From NCBI GenBank assembly GCA_034336665.1, contig CM067566.1, positions 31,154,330 to 31,218,329 of the forward strand: DNA of 64,000 nucleotides, given 5' to 3'. This DNA comes from Luscinia megarhynchos (Eukaryota; Chordata; Aves; Passeriformes; Turdidae). The notes beneath the pieces are model-generated. The model did no database searches. It saw only the letters and a program-made list of their open reading frames with translations, and was not told the origin of the DNA. Positions 25,201 through 37,879 of the stretch are shown here, piece by piece; the first letter of the stretch is position 1; every line of letters begins with the position of its first letter. The position numbers and the translations under genes are program-made.

Positions 25201-28005
25201 AGTTGTGAAATTTGGGCCCAGTTCTCTGATACAAAAAGATTCAAGGCATTTTCTAATTCCTGTTGATTTTCAGTATATCAAGGAAGACAATTTAAAAACC
25301 TTAACATGACTTTGAAATATTGCCATGTTCAGTAGGTCTGGGTAAAATGGCTGTTAAGTAACACTTTGGTTAATTTCCAAAAAGTCCTGTCTTTAATTTT
25401 GAAATTTTAATCATCTTTAAATATGACAAATCATGTTCAAAAACTACAGCAACTTAATATTTCTCTGGAGGGGGAGCCTAGTCAAAATAACTTGATAAAG
25501 TATTATAACTACCATGCAAACAAGCCTGTTTGTTATTTTACCTTTTACTTTTGCCTACTTTCCCTAGCTCCATTTTTAGTCAGCATTAGAGCCTTGATGC
25601 ATAAAAAAAGCTAAAATACAGGCTTAATTTTAATATGTATCTCATTTTTTTAGTAAAACCAAATCAAAGTATTTGAAAAAGACTGTATTTGGTAGTTTGG
25701 AGTTGTCATCTCCAATATTTAATTTTTTTTTCAAGTGGCCTTTATTCATACAGAGCAGTGTTGGATATTGTGGAAGATGGCCCAAGAGCTGACAGGACAG
25801 GTGCTAACAGTAAAACAAGCAGTAAAATACAACCACACACAGTGTTTACCATCACCTTTCCTGTGTATGTCACATCAGTGAAGCTCTACCTGTGGAGAGA
25901 AGGTATAAACTCCACACATTCTATAAACAATAGCATATGCCTGTAGTAAAAACTAGTGTTGTAGAATGGCAACATACAGGATCCATCATATAGAAAAAGC
26001 TTCAAAACCAGCATCAAATAAAGGATAAAAGGGCAAGTTACATTCAAGATGATAAGAGAATCTTAAATTATCAGTCAACTTTTGTATAATCCACACTTCC
26101 AGTCATCTTAGGCTGATCACTGACACACTGGGGAATGCCATGGATAAGGAAGCTCCCTCTGGTGTGATTTCCATTGTGTGATTTACCCACAGCCTTCCAC
26201 AGGAGACAGTGAGGATCTGCTCTGTCCTTGGGAGTGACATCCTGGTCTGTACAGCTGTGGAGCTGCAGGCAGTGGGAAGCAATCACTGCCTCAAGGCCAT
26301 TTGGCCACTGTCACCTCACAGGTGGTCAGTGGTCACTAGTGGGAGTGGTTGGCATCTGCACAAAAGAATCCACAATGACAATTTATCCTGCAGTGTTTGT
26401 GCCACCTCATGCAACAGTTCTGAGAGATCTCCTGTGGTCCCCAGTTTCCTTCCTGGCTGGTTCCAGACCGTGGCAGTGACTACACAAGAGAAGGAAGATG
26501 GTTGTGGCCAGTTTTGAAAGGAGACTTAGATGTTTTCCAGGACAGGCTGAATGTGTGTTTTATGGATAGTGCAGGGAAGCACACAGATCTGAGGCCTTTG
26601 CTTACTGTGGTTATACTGGCTGTTGGTGTGAGCAACACTGTGTCTGGCTTCTATGGTTTTATTGCAGACAGACCTCATAGTATTGGATATATATCTAAAT
26701 ATCATTGAATTTGGATAGTGATGGGAGAATTGTCACAAAGTTCTTTTAAACCTTCAGAGGGTGTAAAGAAAAACTTGAAAATATTAACTATGTGAACATT
26801 TGGAGCTATCTCAGCTCAAGTTTTAGATAACATTTGTTTCATATTGTGCCATGTTTGTGTGGCTCTCCCTGTCCCACAGTCCCACAAAATCTGTTCCCTA
26901 GATATTCTAAGACTACTGGCAGCTTCTGGAGGTGTACCTAAGTGTCAGTTAACAAATCTGGGTGAAGTTCCCTTCATGAACTTGCAAATCAAATCACTGG
27001 GTGGGGGAGGAAATCTAACAAAAGAAAAGATTTATACAGGCCATGAGTGCCCTTTCTTCGGCAGTCCTTCAGGACAAAGATTTTTCCATGCAAGGAAAAA
27101 AGCCAAGAAGGCTCTCTATAAAGGGGAAAAATATTTCCTGCATCTTAGAAATCTGTATGATAGTTGTATTTCTAGTCCATTGAGTTATGGAAAGATGAAA
27201 TGACGAGCCAGGAACTTGAAAGGAAGTTTAATTCTTGAACATGATTGTTTTGTACCCATGAAGAAACACCCCAGGAACCATGCAGTTCATTCTAGACTCA
27301 TACCTGGTTACCAGAATATTGTAATATTACTGAATTCTGACTGAAGGCTTGAAATGGTTGATTTAAAATCAGTAGTCATTTAAGGTTGACTTTGTATTAT
27401 ACAAATAATACAATTATGTAAGCTCCATCTCCCATTGTTCATGCAGTAGCTACAGCTGTAACTCCATAAGCAATGACTAATATTCTGTGATAAGAACTGT
27501 TCTTACCAGGATTATAAAGTATATAAGGCCAGTTGCTGACCACAAACATCATGGGATTGTCAAAAGTTTCTGGCTATTACTGATTGTGGGATTTTGGCGA
27601 GTAACAGAGGGATGAGGAGAAGCTTTGCAGACCTCAAATTATGAAGGAATAATTTTCAGATTTTTATGTTTTTATAGTAAAGATTTGTTTCAGCTGTTCT
27701 GTGTCTGGTTTTGAAAAGTGTATAGAAAAGCATGATATGGGATCATTCTTTAGCAGCACTTTCAAGGAAAAAATATATTACTGGAGTAGAATAGGAAATG
27801 AAATCTAGTGATGCTTTTTAAAATCTGCATAATTTATTCTCATGAAATGTTGCTGTGCCTGTGACAGGGTGCCCAGGATATTAATCGTCATGAACTGTTG
27901 TTATAGGATTTGCCACAGAGTAACAAAGAGTCATCAAACATGAAAGACAAAAATTTTCACTCTTGTTTCAAATACAAACATAATAATCCATGTTTGTTTT
28001 CACAG
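22235..28005 (+). other. SORBS2: Intronic region, 5.8 kb, holding a damaged exon
   Basis: The only exon-like sequence is at 24323-24380, described separately. A GC-richer stretch at about 26110-26530 is open in more than one frame but has no recognisable homology. The open frame at 26844-27203 has no splice context. Confidence 0.65.
24323..24380 (+). pseudogene. SORBS2: SORBS2 alternative exon with one-base frameshift
   Basis: This 58-nt exon-like block has acceptor TTTATGATGCAG and donor GAGGTAAAT. From base 24336 it reads LLDYVQDSSSGVSNE, matching the SORBS2 alternative exon that follows EFGRP in mammals, recalled as a 19-codon (57-nt) phase 0-0 exon with PLDYVQDHSSGVFNE. Here it is 58 nt. 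Entered in phase 0 from the 22151 exon it reads PPRK and then leaves the conserved frame, meeting TGA at 24377-24379. The extra base lies in the A run of AGAAAAG (24329-24335). Either the run gained an A in this lineage, or the base is a sequencing error. Splice sites are intact. Identity is sure; the cause is not. Confidence 0.82.
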
Positions 28006-28058
28006 GCTTCCTTATATCATCACTATTCAACAGACAGAGGCCTGGACAGGCCCTCCAG
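28006..28058 (+). CDS. SORBS2: SORBS2 exon (ASLYHHYSTDRGLDRPS)
   Basis: This 53-nt exon enters in phase 0 and leaves in phase 2, with acceptor TTTTCACAG and donor AGGTAAGA. It encodes ASLYHHYSTDRGLDRPS, equivalent to mammalian ASLYQSSIDRSLERP. It joins in frame to the exon at 15017, or to 22151 when that is included. Confidence 0.95.
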
Positions 28059-28699
28059 GTAAGAAATACTATCTATTACTTCAGCAGAGACAGATTATCC
28101 AGCCTGAGGGTCTTCTTTGAAATGAGCAGATTTTGTGTAGAGTCAGATTTTACATTCACCTTGTGAGCTACTGGCAAATTAGATGCTTGGAGAGAGTGTT
28201 GATTTTGATACTGATGTGTAGATTTTATTTTAGTTTTACAAGAATTTGGTGTTTACAGTCAAATTAACCATAATGTGTTCTGGGTCTTTCCACTAACATC
28301 CCTGAGCTTCTCTCTCAACAGCAGTGATTTACTCTTTACCCTTACTGCCTGGAACATGTTCAGTGCTGTTTTCCTAAGCATGATACTTTGACTGTTCTTG
28401 GTCTCTATCTTTTTCCTATCTTTGCACTAAAATTCTAGTTCCAAAAAACAGTCTAAAAGAATTCAATGGCATACTAATGTTGTGTAAAACTTTAAAACAA
28501 TCAGGTTAAGAACAAATTCATATTTTCATTGGGAAATAAGATGTCTGAGACCTGTGCCACTTCCCTTTATGTGTTTTTCATGGATTTATTTTGGCATTTT
28601 TTAATCTATAAACCAATAATATAATAATGACCTTGCTTGTTAAATTCCTGATTTCTGATCTCAGAATCAGACTGCTACTGATACTGCTTTTTCCTGCAG
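28059..28699 (+). other. SORBS2: Intron, 0.6 kb
   Basis: Short intron ending in TTTTTCCTGCAG; nothing else was seen. Confidence 0.8.
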
Positions 28700-28887
28700 T
28701 TCTGCAAGTACGGCGAGTGACTACAGAAAGCGCAGGAAGTCAGAACCTGCTGTGAGCCATCAGCGGGCACACAGCGATCAGAACGCCAACAGACCCAGCC
28801 TGGGCCGCACAGACACACAGGGCTCATGTTCCACCCTTAGGAAGCCTTTAACTAGCTCATCTCCTTCTTCTCCATCAAGAGCAAAAG
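28700..28887 (+). CDS. SORBS2: SORBS2 exon ([23 protein letters not shown])
   Basis: This 188-nt exon enters in phase 2 and leaves in phase 1, with acceptor TTCCTGCAG and donor AAAGGTAAGA. It encodes [18 protein letters not shown] and ends [13 protein letters not shown]. The basic KRRKSEP followed by Ser/Pro repeats is typical of SORBS2 and offers likely phosphorylation sites. From here splicing can enter the 1560-nt neuronal exon or jump to 35363; both keep the frame. Confidence 0.96.
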
Positions 28888-31112
28888 GTAAGAGGAGACC
28901 ATATCAGTTAGCAGAAAACTGGTGATGGTGTGTTGTACTACGCGTTGGTAGCAGCTGCCTCCTGTCGCCCGCTGCGCTGCCCCGGGGCAGGATGTGAAGC
29001 AACAGCTCTGGGCCTTTCATGGAAGGCTAACTTGTTTATTCTTATGGCTATGATTTTCAGCTGAAATTTGTAACAAGGATTTTCCACTGCTTGTTCTAAC
29101 AAAAGAGAATTGACTAAAGGAAGACTATGAATTCTACCACAATACAGAAACCCTAACACTTCTATTAACTCTACTGCTCTCTTAATAGATTATTGCAATT
29201 TTAAAACTAGTTTTATTATACTGAGAAAGTAAATTGATACAAATAATCTGTAAGATTAAATATATGTTTCCAGGATAGTAGACCTTCTGAATCCACAGCT
29301 GGTGTCTTAGACATTGTCAGTCACCAGGACTTAGTGTAATCAAGCAAATATCCATAGTTATCAGAACCTAATTTAATCAAGAAAAATCCATAGTCTGATT
29401 TTTTACTTTCTAAATCCTTAGAAGTATTTAGTACAGCTGATGCAATCTAATTAGCTTGTTTTTGGCAGGCAACTCACCATCCTATTACTGTTTTCCACAT
29501 CTCTCCAGGAAAGAGATCACAGAGTCAGTTGTTCATTTGGATCTGGAGGTTTGGACAGGTTTTTCTAGAAAGATGAAAAGCTTCCAGTAAAACATAAAAT
29601 AGAAGTAATATATAGAATAATACTACATACAATCTGTCTCCTCCTGTTCAAATTATTATTATTCTCTTAATTGCTCTATTTTGTAGCTGTATTAATCAGT
29701 AAACCTCTGTAAAAGAAAATTCTCAGTGAAAAGAATATAATATCCAGACTGCAACAGAATGTGTCAAAGAAAAGCAGTGAGGAACATTGAGAGTGAGGTG
29801 GTTGAAAAGCAATGCATTTTAAACATTTAAAACATTGAAGTGTTATAGCACTAATTTTAAAAGTGGATTAACTCATCCATTTGGTTTACCAGGCTAGGCT
29901 GTAAAAAGCTGAAAAATTCCACTTGCCTGCAGGTGCCTTTGACTCCACCACCAATACAAGCACTAAGCATGACTTCAACACTTCCCGTGTTAGAAAATCT
30001 TTCCATTAAGAATATCTTCCACAGCCAATTAGTTTTCAAAAGGTGACAGACAGTGTTCTCTCCCAGCATTATTAGCCCTGTAGAATGTTAATTTTTCTTG
30101 AAATTAACCAATTTGTTAAAGGAGGAGCACATTATAAACTGTTTGATCAGAATGAATTTTGAACTCGAGTGTTTCTGATCTAGATTCAATTTTTTTTAGA
30201 AAGCAGACTGAGCTGTTTGAAGCATCCCTCCTGAACTGAATGTTGCCACTTGAGACCATTTTTGAAAATTCAGTACAATTATGAAAGACCACCATTCCAA
30301 ATTTGTCTCATAGTGTCTTCGAGATCTACCATGCACTTAAAAATATGTTTTAAATCTTGAAAACTCCAGCTTTTGTTATGGAAGTCAATCTCAGGGTTAT
30401 TTTTACTTCTACATTGTGGTTAGGCTCAGTAAACTGATACACCTTTCTTTGCACTTGTATAGCACTTCCTGAGCTGCCTTTTTCTGCCCTGCATAAGCTG
30501 TACAAAACTGCTCCTTTCAGTGCTATCACACAGAGAAGGAGCAGGCTACCTGTGAATGACTTGGAGAAATTTCCTATTTGATCTAATACAAAGATTTATC
30601 TTTATTTTAACTATCTTAGAATATGTGGATGCTGTGAACTCCTGAGCATTATACAGGTTAAAAACCCTAAACAACTTTTTCAGAATGCTCAGGTGGAAAA
30701 GTCAGCATTACCCTGAGGTCTAGATTTGTTGTGTGACTTCATCTTTAAATCCTTTGCGGCTTCTATTGTCTGTTGACCTGCTTAAAAATCCCAATTAATC
30801 CCCAGTTAATGCCTGATTCCTTATGTTGCTTTGATGGCAGGGGTTGTGGGGGAGATAACATCTCCATAATTAATAAGGAATTATTTTTGTTGTTCAAATT
30901 ATCGTGAGTGCATTTTTGCAGCTGGAAAATAACTTATTAGCTCTGCTGTCCTAGGCTGTAACAAACTATGTACTGACCTAAGCTGATAGATGCACTAATT
31001 GCTATCTCTTTTCTTGTCTTTCTAATGCTTACTGATGCTAATTCCAACTTTCTGAATCTTTTAATTTCTGGCAATGTCTCTTTTTTACCATGCTGCTCTA
31101 TGGATTATAAAG
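28888..31112 (+). other. SORBS2: Intron, 2.2 kb
   Basis: A small CpG-rich patch lies at about 28938-28990 just after the exon. The rest is AT-rich with no further exon or repeat recognised. Confidence 0.7.
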
Positions 31113-32672
31113 GTGGGGATATTAGCAAAGTATATCCATCCCTTTTAAGTTACTCAGTGCACAACCACAACACCTCAAATGAATTAGATTACTGTAGCAC
31201 TTACAGACAACATTTAGCTGTTCCAAATGATTCAAGAAGGGCAACAAGCTACAAGAATGGCTGGCAAATGACTCGCCAAAATGCAGAAGTCTGGAGCAGC
31301 ACAGAGGAAGCTGCCTCTCCAAAGAGGAAATCTCGTAGCTGCGATGACCTGTTGACAGATGACCGCGATAGCTATCCTGATGCACAGGCCAAGGCTGAAA
31401 GCATGGGCTCTCTGCTGTGTGAGGAGGACTCCAAAGAAATTTGCTCAATGAACTGGAACTCCCCATATGTTGAGGGCCGTGGTAGTGGTAGGTCAAGAGT
31501 TCGCCACAGATCTGCACACGATGCTCCAGGGTTCCTGAAGATGTACAAGAAGATGCACCGCATCAATCGCAAGGACTTGATGAATTCTGAGGTGATTTGT
31601 TCTGTCAAGTCCAGAATACTGCAATATGAAAAAGAACAGCACAAAGGTATTCTTCAAGGCTGGAGAGAGTCTTCAACTGAGGAGGTACCCAGAGACATGG
31701 TGCCAACCAGAATATCTGAATTTGAGAAGCTAATTCAGAAGTCAAAATCAATGCCGAACCTTGGCGATGACATGTTGTCAACTGTTACATTAGAGCCTCC
31801 TAAAAATGGCTTGTGTCCAAAGAGGCGATTTTCTATTGAATCCCTGCTGGAAGAAGAAACTCCAGTCAGACATCCCTCTCAGGTACAACGGAGCTACAAG
31901 TCTAAAGCCCTGGTGCCAATTCATATTGAAGTGACCAGTGATGAGCCACAACGATCACATATAGATTTTTCAGACAGCGATCAAGACGGAGTGGTTTCTG
32001 ATCTCAGTGACTTTATCCAGATAGAGGGTTCATCCTTTTGTAGTGAAAGTGACTTTGATCACTTTTCTTTCACTTCATCTGAAAGCTTTTATGGGTCAGG
32101 CCATCACCACCACCACCATCACCACCACCACAGGCATCTCATCAGCTCCTGCAAAGGGCGATGCCCAGCATCCTACACCCGCTTCACCACCATGCTGAAA
32201 CATGAAAGGGCTAAGCAAGAAACCACTGAGGATCCAAGGAGACAGGAAGCAGAATCTGGCCTGTCTAAGATAGCATTCCTCGTCAGTCCAGTGCCTTTCC
32301 GGAGGAAAAAAAGTGCAGCTCCTAAAAAACAAACTGAAAAGAAAAAATGCAAGTCATCTGTATTTGAAGCACTAGATTCTGCACTTAAAGACATCTGTGA
32401 CCAAATTAAAGCTGAAAAAAGGCGAGGAAGCTTGCCCGACAACAGTATATTACACAGACTTATTACTGAGCTGCTTCCAGACATTCCAGAAAGGAATTCA
32501 TCTCTTAAAGCTCTGAAAAAGAGTCCCACGCACCAGCCTTTTCATCCACTGCCTCAAGATGGTGCTATCCATTGTCCACTGTACCAGAATGATTGTGGAA
32601 GATTACCTCTTAGTGCCTCTTTTCCAGACATGGATGCAACTAACAACAATGATAGTGCACTGTGTTTCCAAG
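31113..32672 (+). CDS. SORBS2: SORBS2 neuronal (nArgBP2) cassette exon, 1560 nt
   Basis: The exon is phase 1-1 and adds 520 codons. The reading frame is open from 31025 to a TGA at 32705, beyond the exon on both sides. The start after TATAAAG fits SRAK joined to GGDISK. The donor CAAGGTGGAT is weak but keeps the frame into 35363. Landmarks are [89 protein letters not shown], a ten-His run (32102-32131), [20 protein letters not shown] and [20 protein letters not shown]. These match nArgBP2, the brain form described at synapses and reported to carry a zinc-finger-like motif. I cannot assign that motif to particular residues. Regulated inclusion in neurons is known for the family, not shown by the sequence. 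Confidence 0.95.
32102..32131 (+). repeat. SORBS2: Histidine codon run (10 His)
   Basis: Ten consecutive His codons (eight CAC, two CAT), then Arg-His. The CAT interruptions suggest selection on the protein run rather than a pure triplet expansion. A similar run is present in mammalian SORBS2. Confidence 0.95.
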
Positions 32673-35362
32673 GTGGATTAACTTTCTTCCTCTATCCCTG
32701 TGATTGACTTATCCAACCTTGCTCCCTGTGTTTCCCATCCTTTCTCATTCCACTTTGTGTCGTCTATAGGAAGCTTTCATCCCACAACATTCTTAGTGAA
32801 GGGCATCATTTTCACATAGGAGTTGAGGGTAGATAAATCTTCTGTCTATTCACAAAATACAGTAATCAGGACAACTGAAGTTGCAGTGCATTTCAACTAA
32901 TTGAAACTAAATTAGTTCTATAAATTATAAAGGTGTTATTAAGCAGTGAATTCATGCATCATAAGATGCTGGTCAAAGTGAAAACAATATGCAGATAACC
33001 TTGTCTTTATCACTAAGAAAAAAAGAATCTGAATCTAAAATGTGTTTTATTATATAATTTTGTTAAATGTAAGTGATTAAAATGCTGTTGATTCTGCCAG
33101 TATCATAGAAAGTCAATTCTGTTTTCTTATTAATCCACTGCTTTGTGTTACTTTTTGTGAATAGATATTAAGGTCATTTTAGGAAGTTTCCATTTCCACT
33201 GTTCAAACAATACAATTTCCAATTTCTGTGGCAGCAAAACTAATTTGTTTCATAGAATTTCAAAATGTCTATGAAATTTTGAGAAATGTCCTGTCTTCTT
33301 AGAAGGGAATTTCTCAATAATCAAAACTTGAATTAAATTGTCAGGGTAAGTATGACCAATCTCTTTTTAAAGTTACTGCTTTGAGTTGTTTGTTGCTCTG
33401 CTTCCCTTTTTTTCCTTTTTTTTAAAATTTTATTCAAAAAAAGAAAAAAATTACTTAAAAGATATTGTTGAAATCCCAAATGGATATAAGAGAGAAGGTC
33501 TTTAACATAGAAATTATGCAATATTTGATCAGACCCATTTTATTCTCACATATTTTGTGTAGCTTTTGCAAGTAGCACAATAATAAATATGTATTTCAAG
33601 AGAAATCAGAATTGAAGCTATTACCATCTTCTCTTAACTAGTTGTGATAGACCTATTTAGAATAGAAAATTTGGTTAAAAAACAGCTATAAAACAGTTCA
33701 GAACTAAATTAGTCATACTCAAGGCTTGATGATGATCAACCCTGACAGCTCTACATGAACTACATGATGAGTACTACATGATGAGACTGAAGTTGTTGAA
33801 AAATGTGCTGGTCACATATTGTAATTGCCAAATGAAAATTTTCCAGTCTGTGAAGATAAGGAAATCCATATTGTAAAGTAAATGTAAATTTCTAACAGCT
33901 TTTGCAGCTATGAAGGAGCCTGGCATGAGGAAAGTAATACACTCTGTCAACATTAATATCCCTAAAGTAGCATGGAGAATGAGTAAAGCAGAATATTCCA
34001 TTAGTGTCCATCAACACCAATCATGGCTGAGCTCTACTTTTAATCAAATTTCGTGTTTTGTTGGATCTGTGTGCATCCCTTGGAGCCACACAGAGACCTG
34101 AAGGTCATAGCAGACGACTGAAAACTACCAATATTGACTGCAAAAGGAGCTATAGAGAAAAAAGGGAAATTGTTTGTCATAAGGCTTCTGCATTTTCACT
34201 CCTTCCAATATCCTTCTCTTACTGCTAGAAATTAAAAAAAAAGTGTTTGGAGTCATTGTATCTTTAGATTTGTGCAGTAGGTATACATCCTCATTCAGGA
34301 ACACATGCCACATCAAAAAAAGCTGTCCAGAACTGGGGCTATGACATACTTATTGGGAATGACATGCTTACAACCAATGGCATAAGTAAAAAAATTATTT
34401 CTTTACCTCCAGTGTAGTTACCAATAGCATCAATTTTTGTGGCTTAGCCAACAGCCAGTTAGAATGGATGAGATGGTTTCAGTTCTTTTCTTTGTTCCAT
34501 TTGTATTTCTTTAGAAATGTATGAGCTTGGTAACAACAGATTGTGAGAATGAAGACAAACATAAATCACATTTCCACTAGAAAGGTACCACTGTAGTAGT
34601 AGGAGACTAAGACAGAACTTCTCAGAAGTTAAGAGGCAGTTCATTAAATAGTTCTATTTTCATTTCACATTGGTAACTTGCAGAGCTATAGTGTGTATAA
34701 ATTTTGATTTTATTCTTATTAAAACATGAGAAAATATTCACCATCCTGTAATAAACACTGGTAAACTGTGCTTTAGAAAAGTCTGCCACATAGATTGGTG
34801 AGTAATGATTTGTATCCCATTTCTTAAAACAGAGTTGTTTTTATGAGATAACATCCTTTTAAATTCCCTTGTGCTGCCTAACATGTGCTCCTGGTAAAGT
34901 AGAAATGCATCTTAGACCACTTAGGAGGAAACAGTATTTCTTCACATTTTCTCATTGAAGCATGCTTGAATCATGTGCTGTGCATGTAATTATGTGTTCC
35001 CATTGTTGGCATTCCAAAAAAATGTCATGCAACCTGACAAAGTCCAAGTTCTGCTGTCATGTGTTCCACTTGGCCCGGTAGGGGAGCATCCCTTTTCACA
35101 GTGAGGCACAAATATACTCTCTCGATCCTCTATCATATAGTTTATTCTGCTCTGGGTGAGACGACAGCCTTAGCTTTGCTTACAGTTAGTTTTTTGTTTT
35201 TTTCCTTTAAAGGTGCTCTTAATGGTCATATCACGTGCTTTTCTTTCTATTAAATGTAAAATAATAGATTTCAATATCTTCACCCCCACTAAATGGAAGC
35301 AAGCAGCATCACAGATTTGAATGCTTTTGTTTATTGTAGTTTCACATAATTTCTGTTTTCAG
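32673..35362 (+). other. SORBS2: Intron, 2.7 kb
   Basis: AT-rich intron. The reading frame of the preceding exon continues 32 bases into it before TGA at 32705, so retention would give a short alternative C terminus. No repeat was recognised. Confidence 0.7.
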
Positions 35363-35454
35363 TAGACCAGGAGTCTCCTGGAAGCTATTCTTCTGCTTTC
35401 ACTGATGTGGGACGATGTACTCCAAGGGAGAGAAGAGGAACTACAGACAAAGAG
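35363..35454 (+). CDS. SORBS2: SORBS2 exon (DQESPGSYSSAFTDVGR)
   Basis: This 92-nt exon enters in phase 1 and leaves in phase 0, with acceptor TGTTTTCAG and donor GAGGTAGTG. It encodes DQESPGSYSSAFTDVGR and then CTPRERRGTTDKE. This corresponds to the mammalian segment DRESPRSYSSTLTDMGR just before SH3-1. It joins in frame to 28887 or to 32672; both upstream exons supply a G, making Val across the junction. Confidence 0.94.
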
Positions 35455-37832
35455 GTAGTGAAACAACAATAAATAACACAGTAATATCCATATGGAAAAT
35501 GGGTAACATATTTGAGACAAGATTTGTGTTGGTTTTAAGATACTACAATAATGCAGACCAAAGGAACAGTATCTTTCTTTTTCATTAAGGAGATTGGTGC
35601 TTCAAGAAATTAAAATAATATCAAGCTTTGGAAGATAAGCTGTATTCTTCTTTTATTATTAATTAGATATGGGCATAACTTCACTAGTTTTTGATCAGCT
35701 TTGTCAAAGCTGATTAGAGTGTGTGTTTGGAACAGAGAAAAATTAACAGATGTGACTGGGGAAGGCTCTTTAGAAACCCAAAGTATTACACAAAGAAACT
35801 GCCTTGGGAGTTTCAAAACAGATACAAAACATCTATATTTCACTGTTATTTTTGTTTGGAAAGCAAACCACTGCTGTTAGTGGATTAGACAAAATCAGTT
35901 CTCCTAAGAGCAGTCTCTAACATCTGTAGAAGTTGGTGATTGTAATTAGATATTGATTGCTTGTAGTAATGCTTTGGAAGAGAAAATGGAACCAGTATAT
36001 ATTGAAAAATGAAGTATATTATTCTGCATCTTAAGAACTATAAATGCTCCCCAAACAATGTAAAACATTACCATATTTAAATTGCTAATATATAAGATTT
36101 TACTCTGGGCTATATACCTTGATAAATGGTGGTATGATTAGAACTGAATTCAGATCCATGTTTATATTGCTGCAATTTCATTAAAAGCCTGATTTTTTGA
36201 AAAAAGACTTCTCATTACAAAATACAGGCTAAAAACGTTCTAGGAGCCATATTGTGTGTTTCTTTTAAAGAATCCTGTGACATGGAAATACATAAATTTG
36301 AAATATGAAAATATGTAAAATACATAAATTACGAGCCATTTTTAAAATCACTTTAAAAGGTTTAAAAATATGAAAGAGGAAAGGCATCTCTATTTCCAGT
36401 ATGTTTTGTACATTTCAAAGTATTTTGTATTTAAACAGCTCCACTGTTCTTTTAATATCCACTTTTTCTGTTACTTGCTTTAGTAGTTACAATACCAGCT
36501 GTACCAAAATCAGGAAAGACTGAATAGGGCTTAGTTACAGTTGATATGAATCATATGTTGATATGAATATCCCCTCCTGCCTAAAAGACTGTTTTTAATA
36601 ACAGCAAGAAACTGAAAAATGCTTTTAAATTTAGGCTATCTTCTTTGAAGGAGATCTGTAACAGAAAGCTGTATTAGTATTGCAAAATTCAAGTTGACAG
36701 GATCCTATAATAACTTCAGGGACTTCTTATTATAGTGAAGACAATTCTGTAGATAAGCTAGATTTTCTAGTCTTAAAATGACAAGAAGGGAGAGAACCAA
36801 GTCAAGAACACCTGGCCTGGAATAAAGGTAAAATGGAAAATTTACAAGTGTCCCTTTTTATTCCTGTCATAAAAAGATGTGCACCTTTACATCATGACAA
36901 ATGGTATCTCTCAGAAATAGCATAATCAGCTCATTCTAGTCACTGGTACATTATAGAAAGGCATTTTTTAGAATGGGGCGATCTTATCTGTGCAAGTACT
37001 TGCAAAAAAAAGACTAAATCACTTTAACAAATGCCCTCGTGTCGTTCTGCTTATCACTTCCCCTGAGGTATCTGGTGCTGGATAGTTGTCAGACACAGAC
37101 AGTCCATGAGTGAGGCTGTTGGGTCAGATCACAGTTTGTATTTTCATTACATCTTTGAAAACAGTGAAAGTGTGTCAGCCATACAGGTGAGGAAAATTAG
37201 GGCTGCTTTACAGGGTTTGGTTTTTTTTTGAAACAATATTGAGCTTACATGTACTTGGTGACAGAACTTGATAAATGTATGAAAGGAATGTTATAACATG
37301 ATTGCCTGTGATAGCAAGAGAGCTGCACAGATGACTCAGATCACCTTTCTTAAAACAATGAATGTAATTATAGAAATTAAAAATATTCAACCATTTTCAG
37401 CTGTCATAGTGCATATATATATATATATATAACTGCATCATTTGCAGTTGAAATTTGCCTACAGATAACAAGTTTAACATTAAAGGCACCTAAAATACTA
37501 CAGAATATTAGGTATGTGTATTTATATTGTACCTAGAGATCAAGTCACATTGACATAGTTAACTTTTTTATTTTCTTTAGTACTTCTCTTAAACATCAAG
37601 TTGCAAAGTAGTCTGCATTAAAATTTAGCTGTTTCTGGTTTTAGAACACTAAGGCCCAAATATCTAATCACCTTAAAAAAGAAAGCTATTTATTTAATTA
37701 CCTATTTCTTAAACAACCACTGTAAAGCTCATCTTTTTCTTTTTGGATCTTGGTCACCTTTTAAAAACTGAAACACATTTATCATATAGGTAGTACTACC
37801 TGAATGTATTAATCACTTTGCCTGTTTTTCAG
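35455..37832 (+). other. SORBS2: Intron, 2.4 kb
   Basis: Strongly AT-rich intron with an AT dinucleotide run at 37413-37431 and no exon seen. Confidence 0.75.
37413..37431. repeat. AT dinucleotide repeat
   Basis: Nine to ten tandem AT units within an intron. Confidence 0.8.
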
Positions 37833-37879
37833 AAACTGCCAGCTAGAGCTGTGTATGACTTTAAAGCTCAAACATCTAA
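37833..37879 (+). CDS. SORBS2: SORBS2 exon, start of SH3-1 (KLPARAVYDFKAQTS)
   Basis: This 47-nt exon enters in phase 0 and leaves in phase 2, with acceptor TTTTTCAG and donor AAGTAAGT. It encodes KLPARAVYDFKAQTS. AVYDF is the ALYDY motif of the first SH3 domain, whose aromatic residues line the Pro-peptide groove. SH3-1 and SH3-2 of this family bind the Pro-rich hinge of vinculin. Confidence 0.97.

Noticed and set aside
31025..31112. ATG at 31025 as the start of a separate 560-residue protein.
   Set aside because: The 29 codons before 31113 do not resemble SORBS2, and the AG at 31111-31112 restores the known SRAK-GGD junction. This part is intron.
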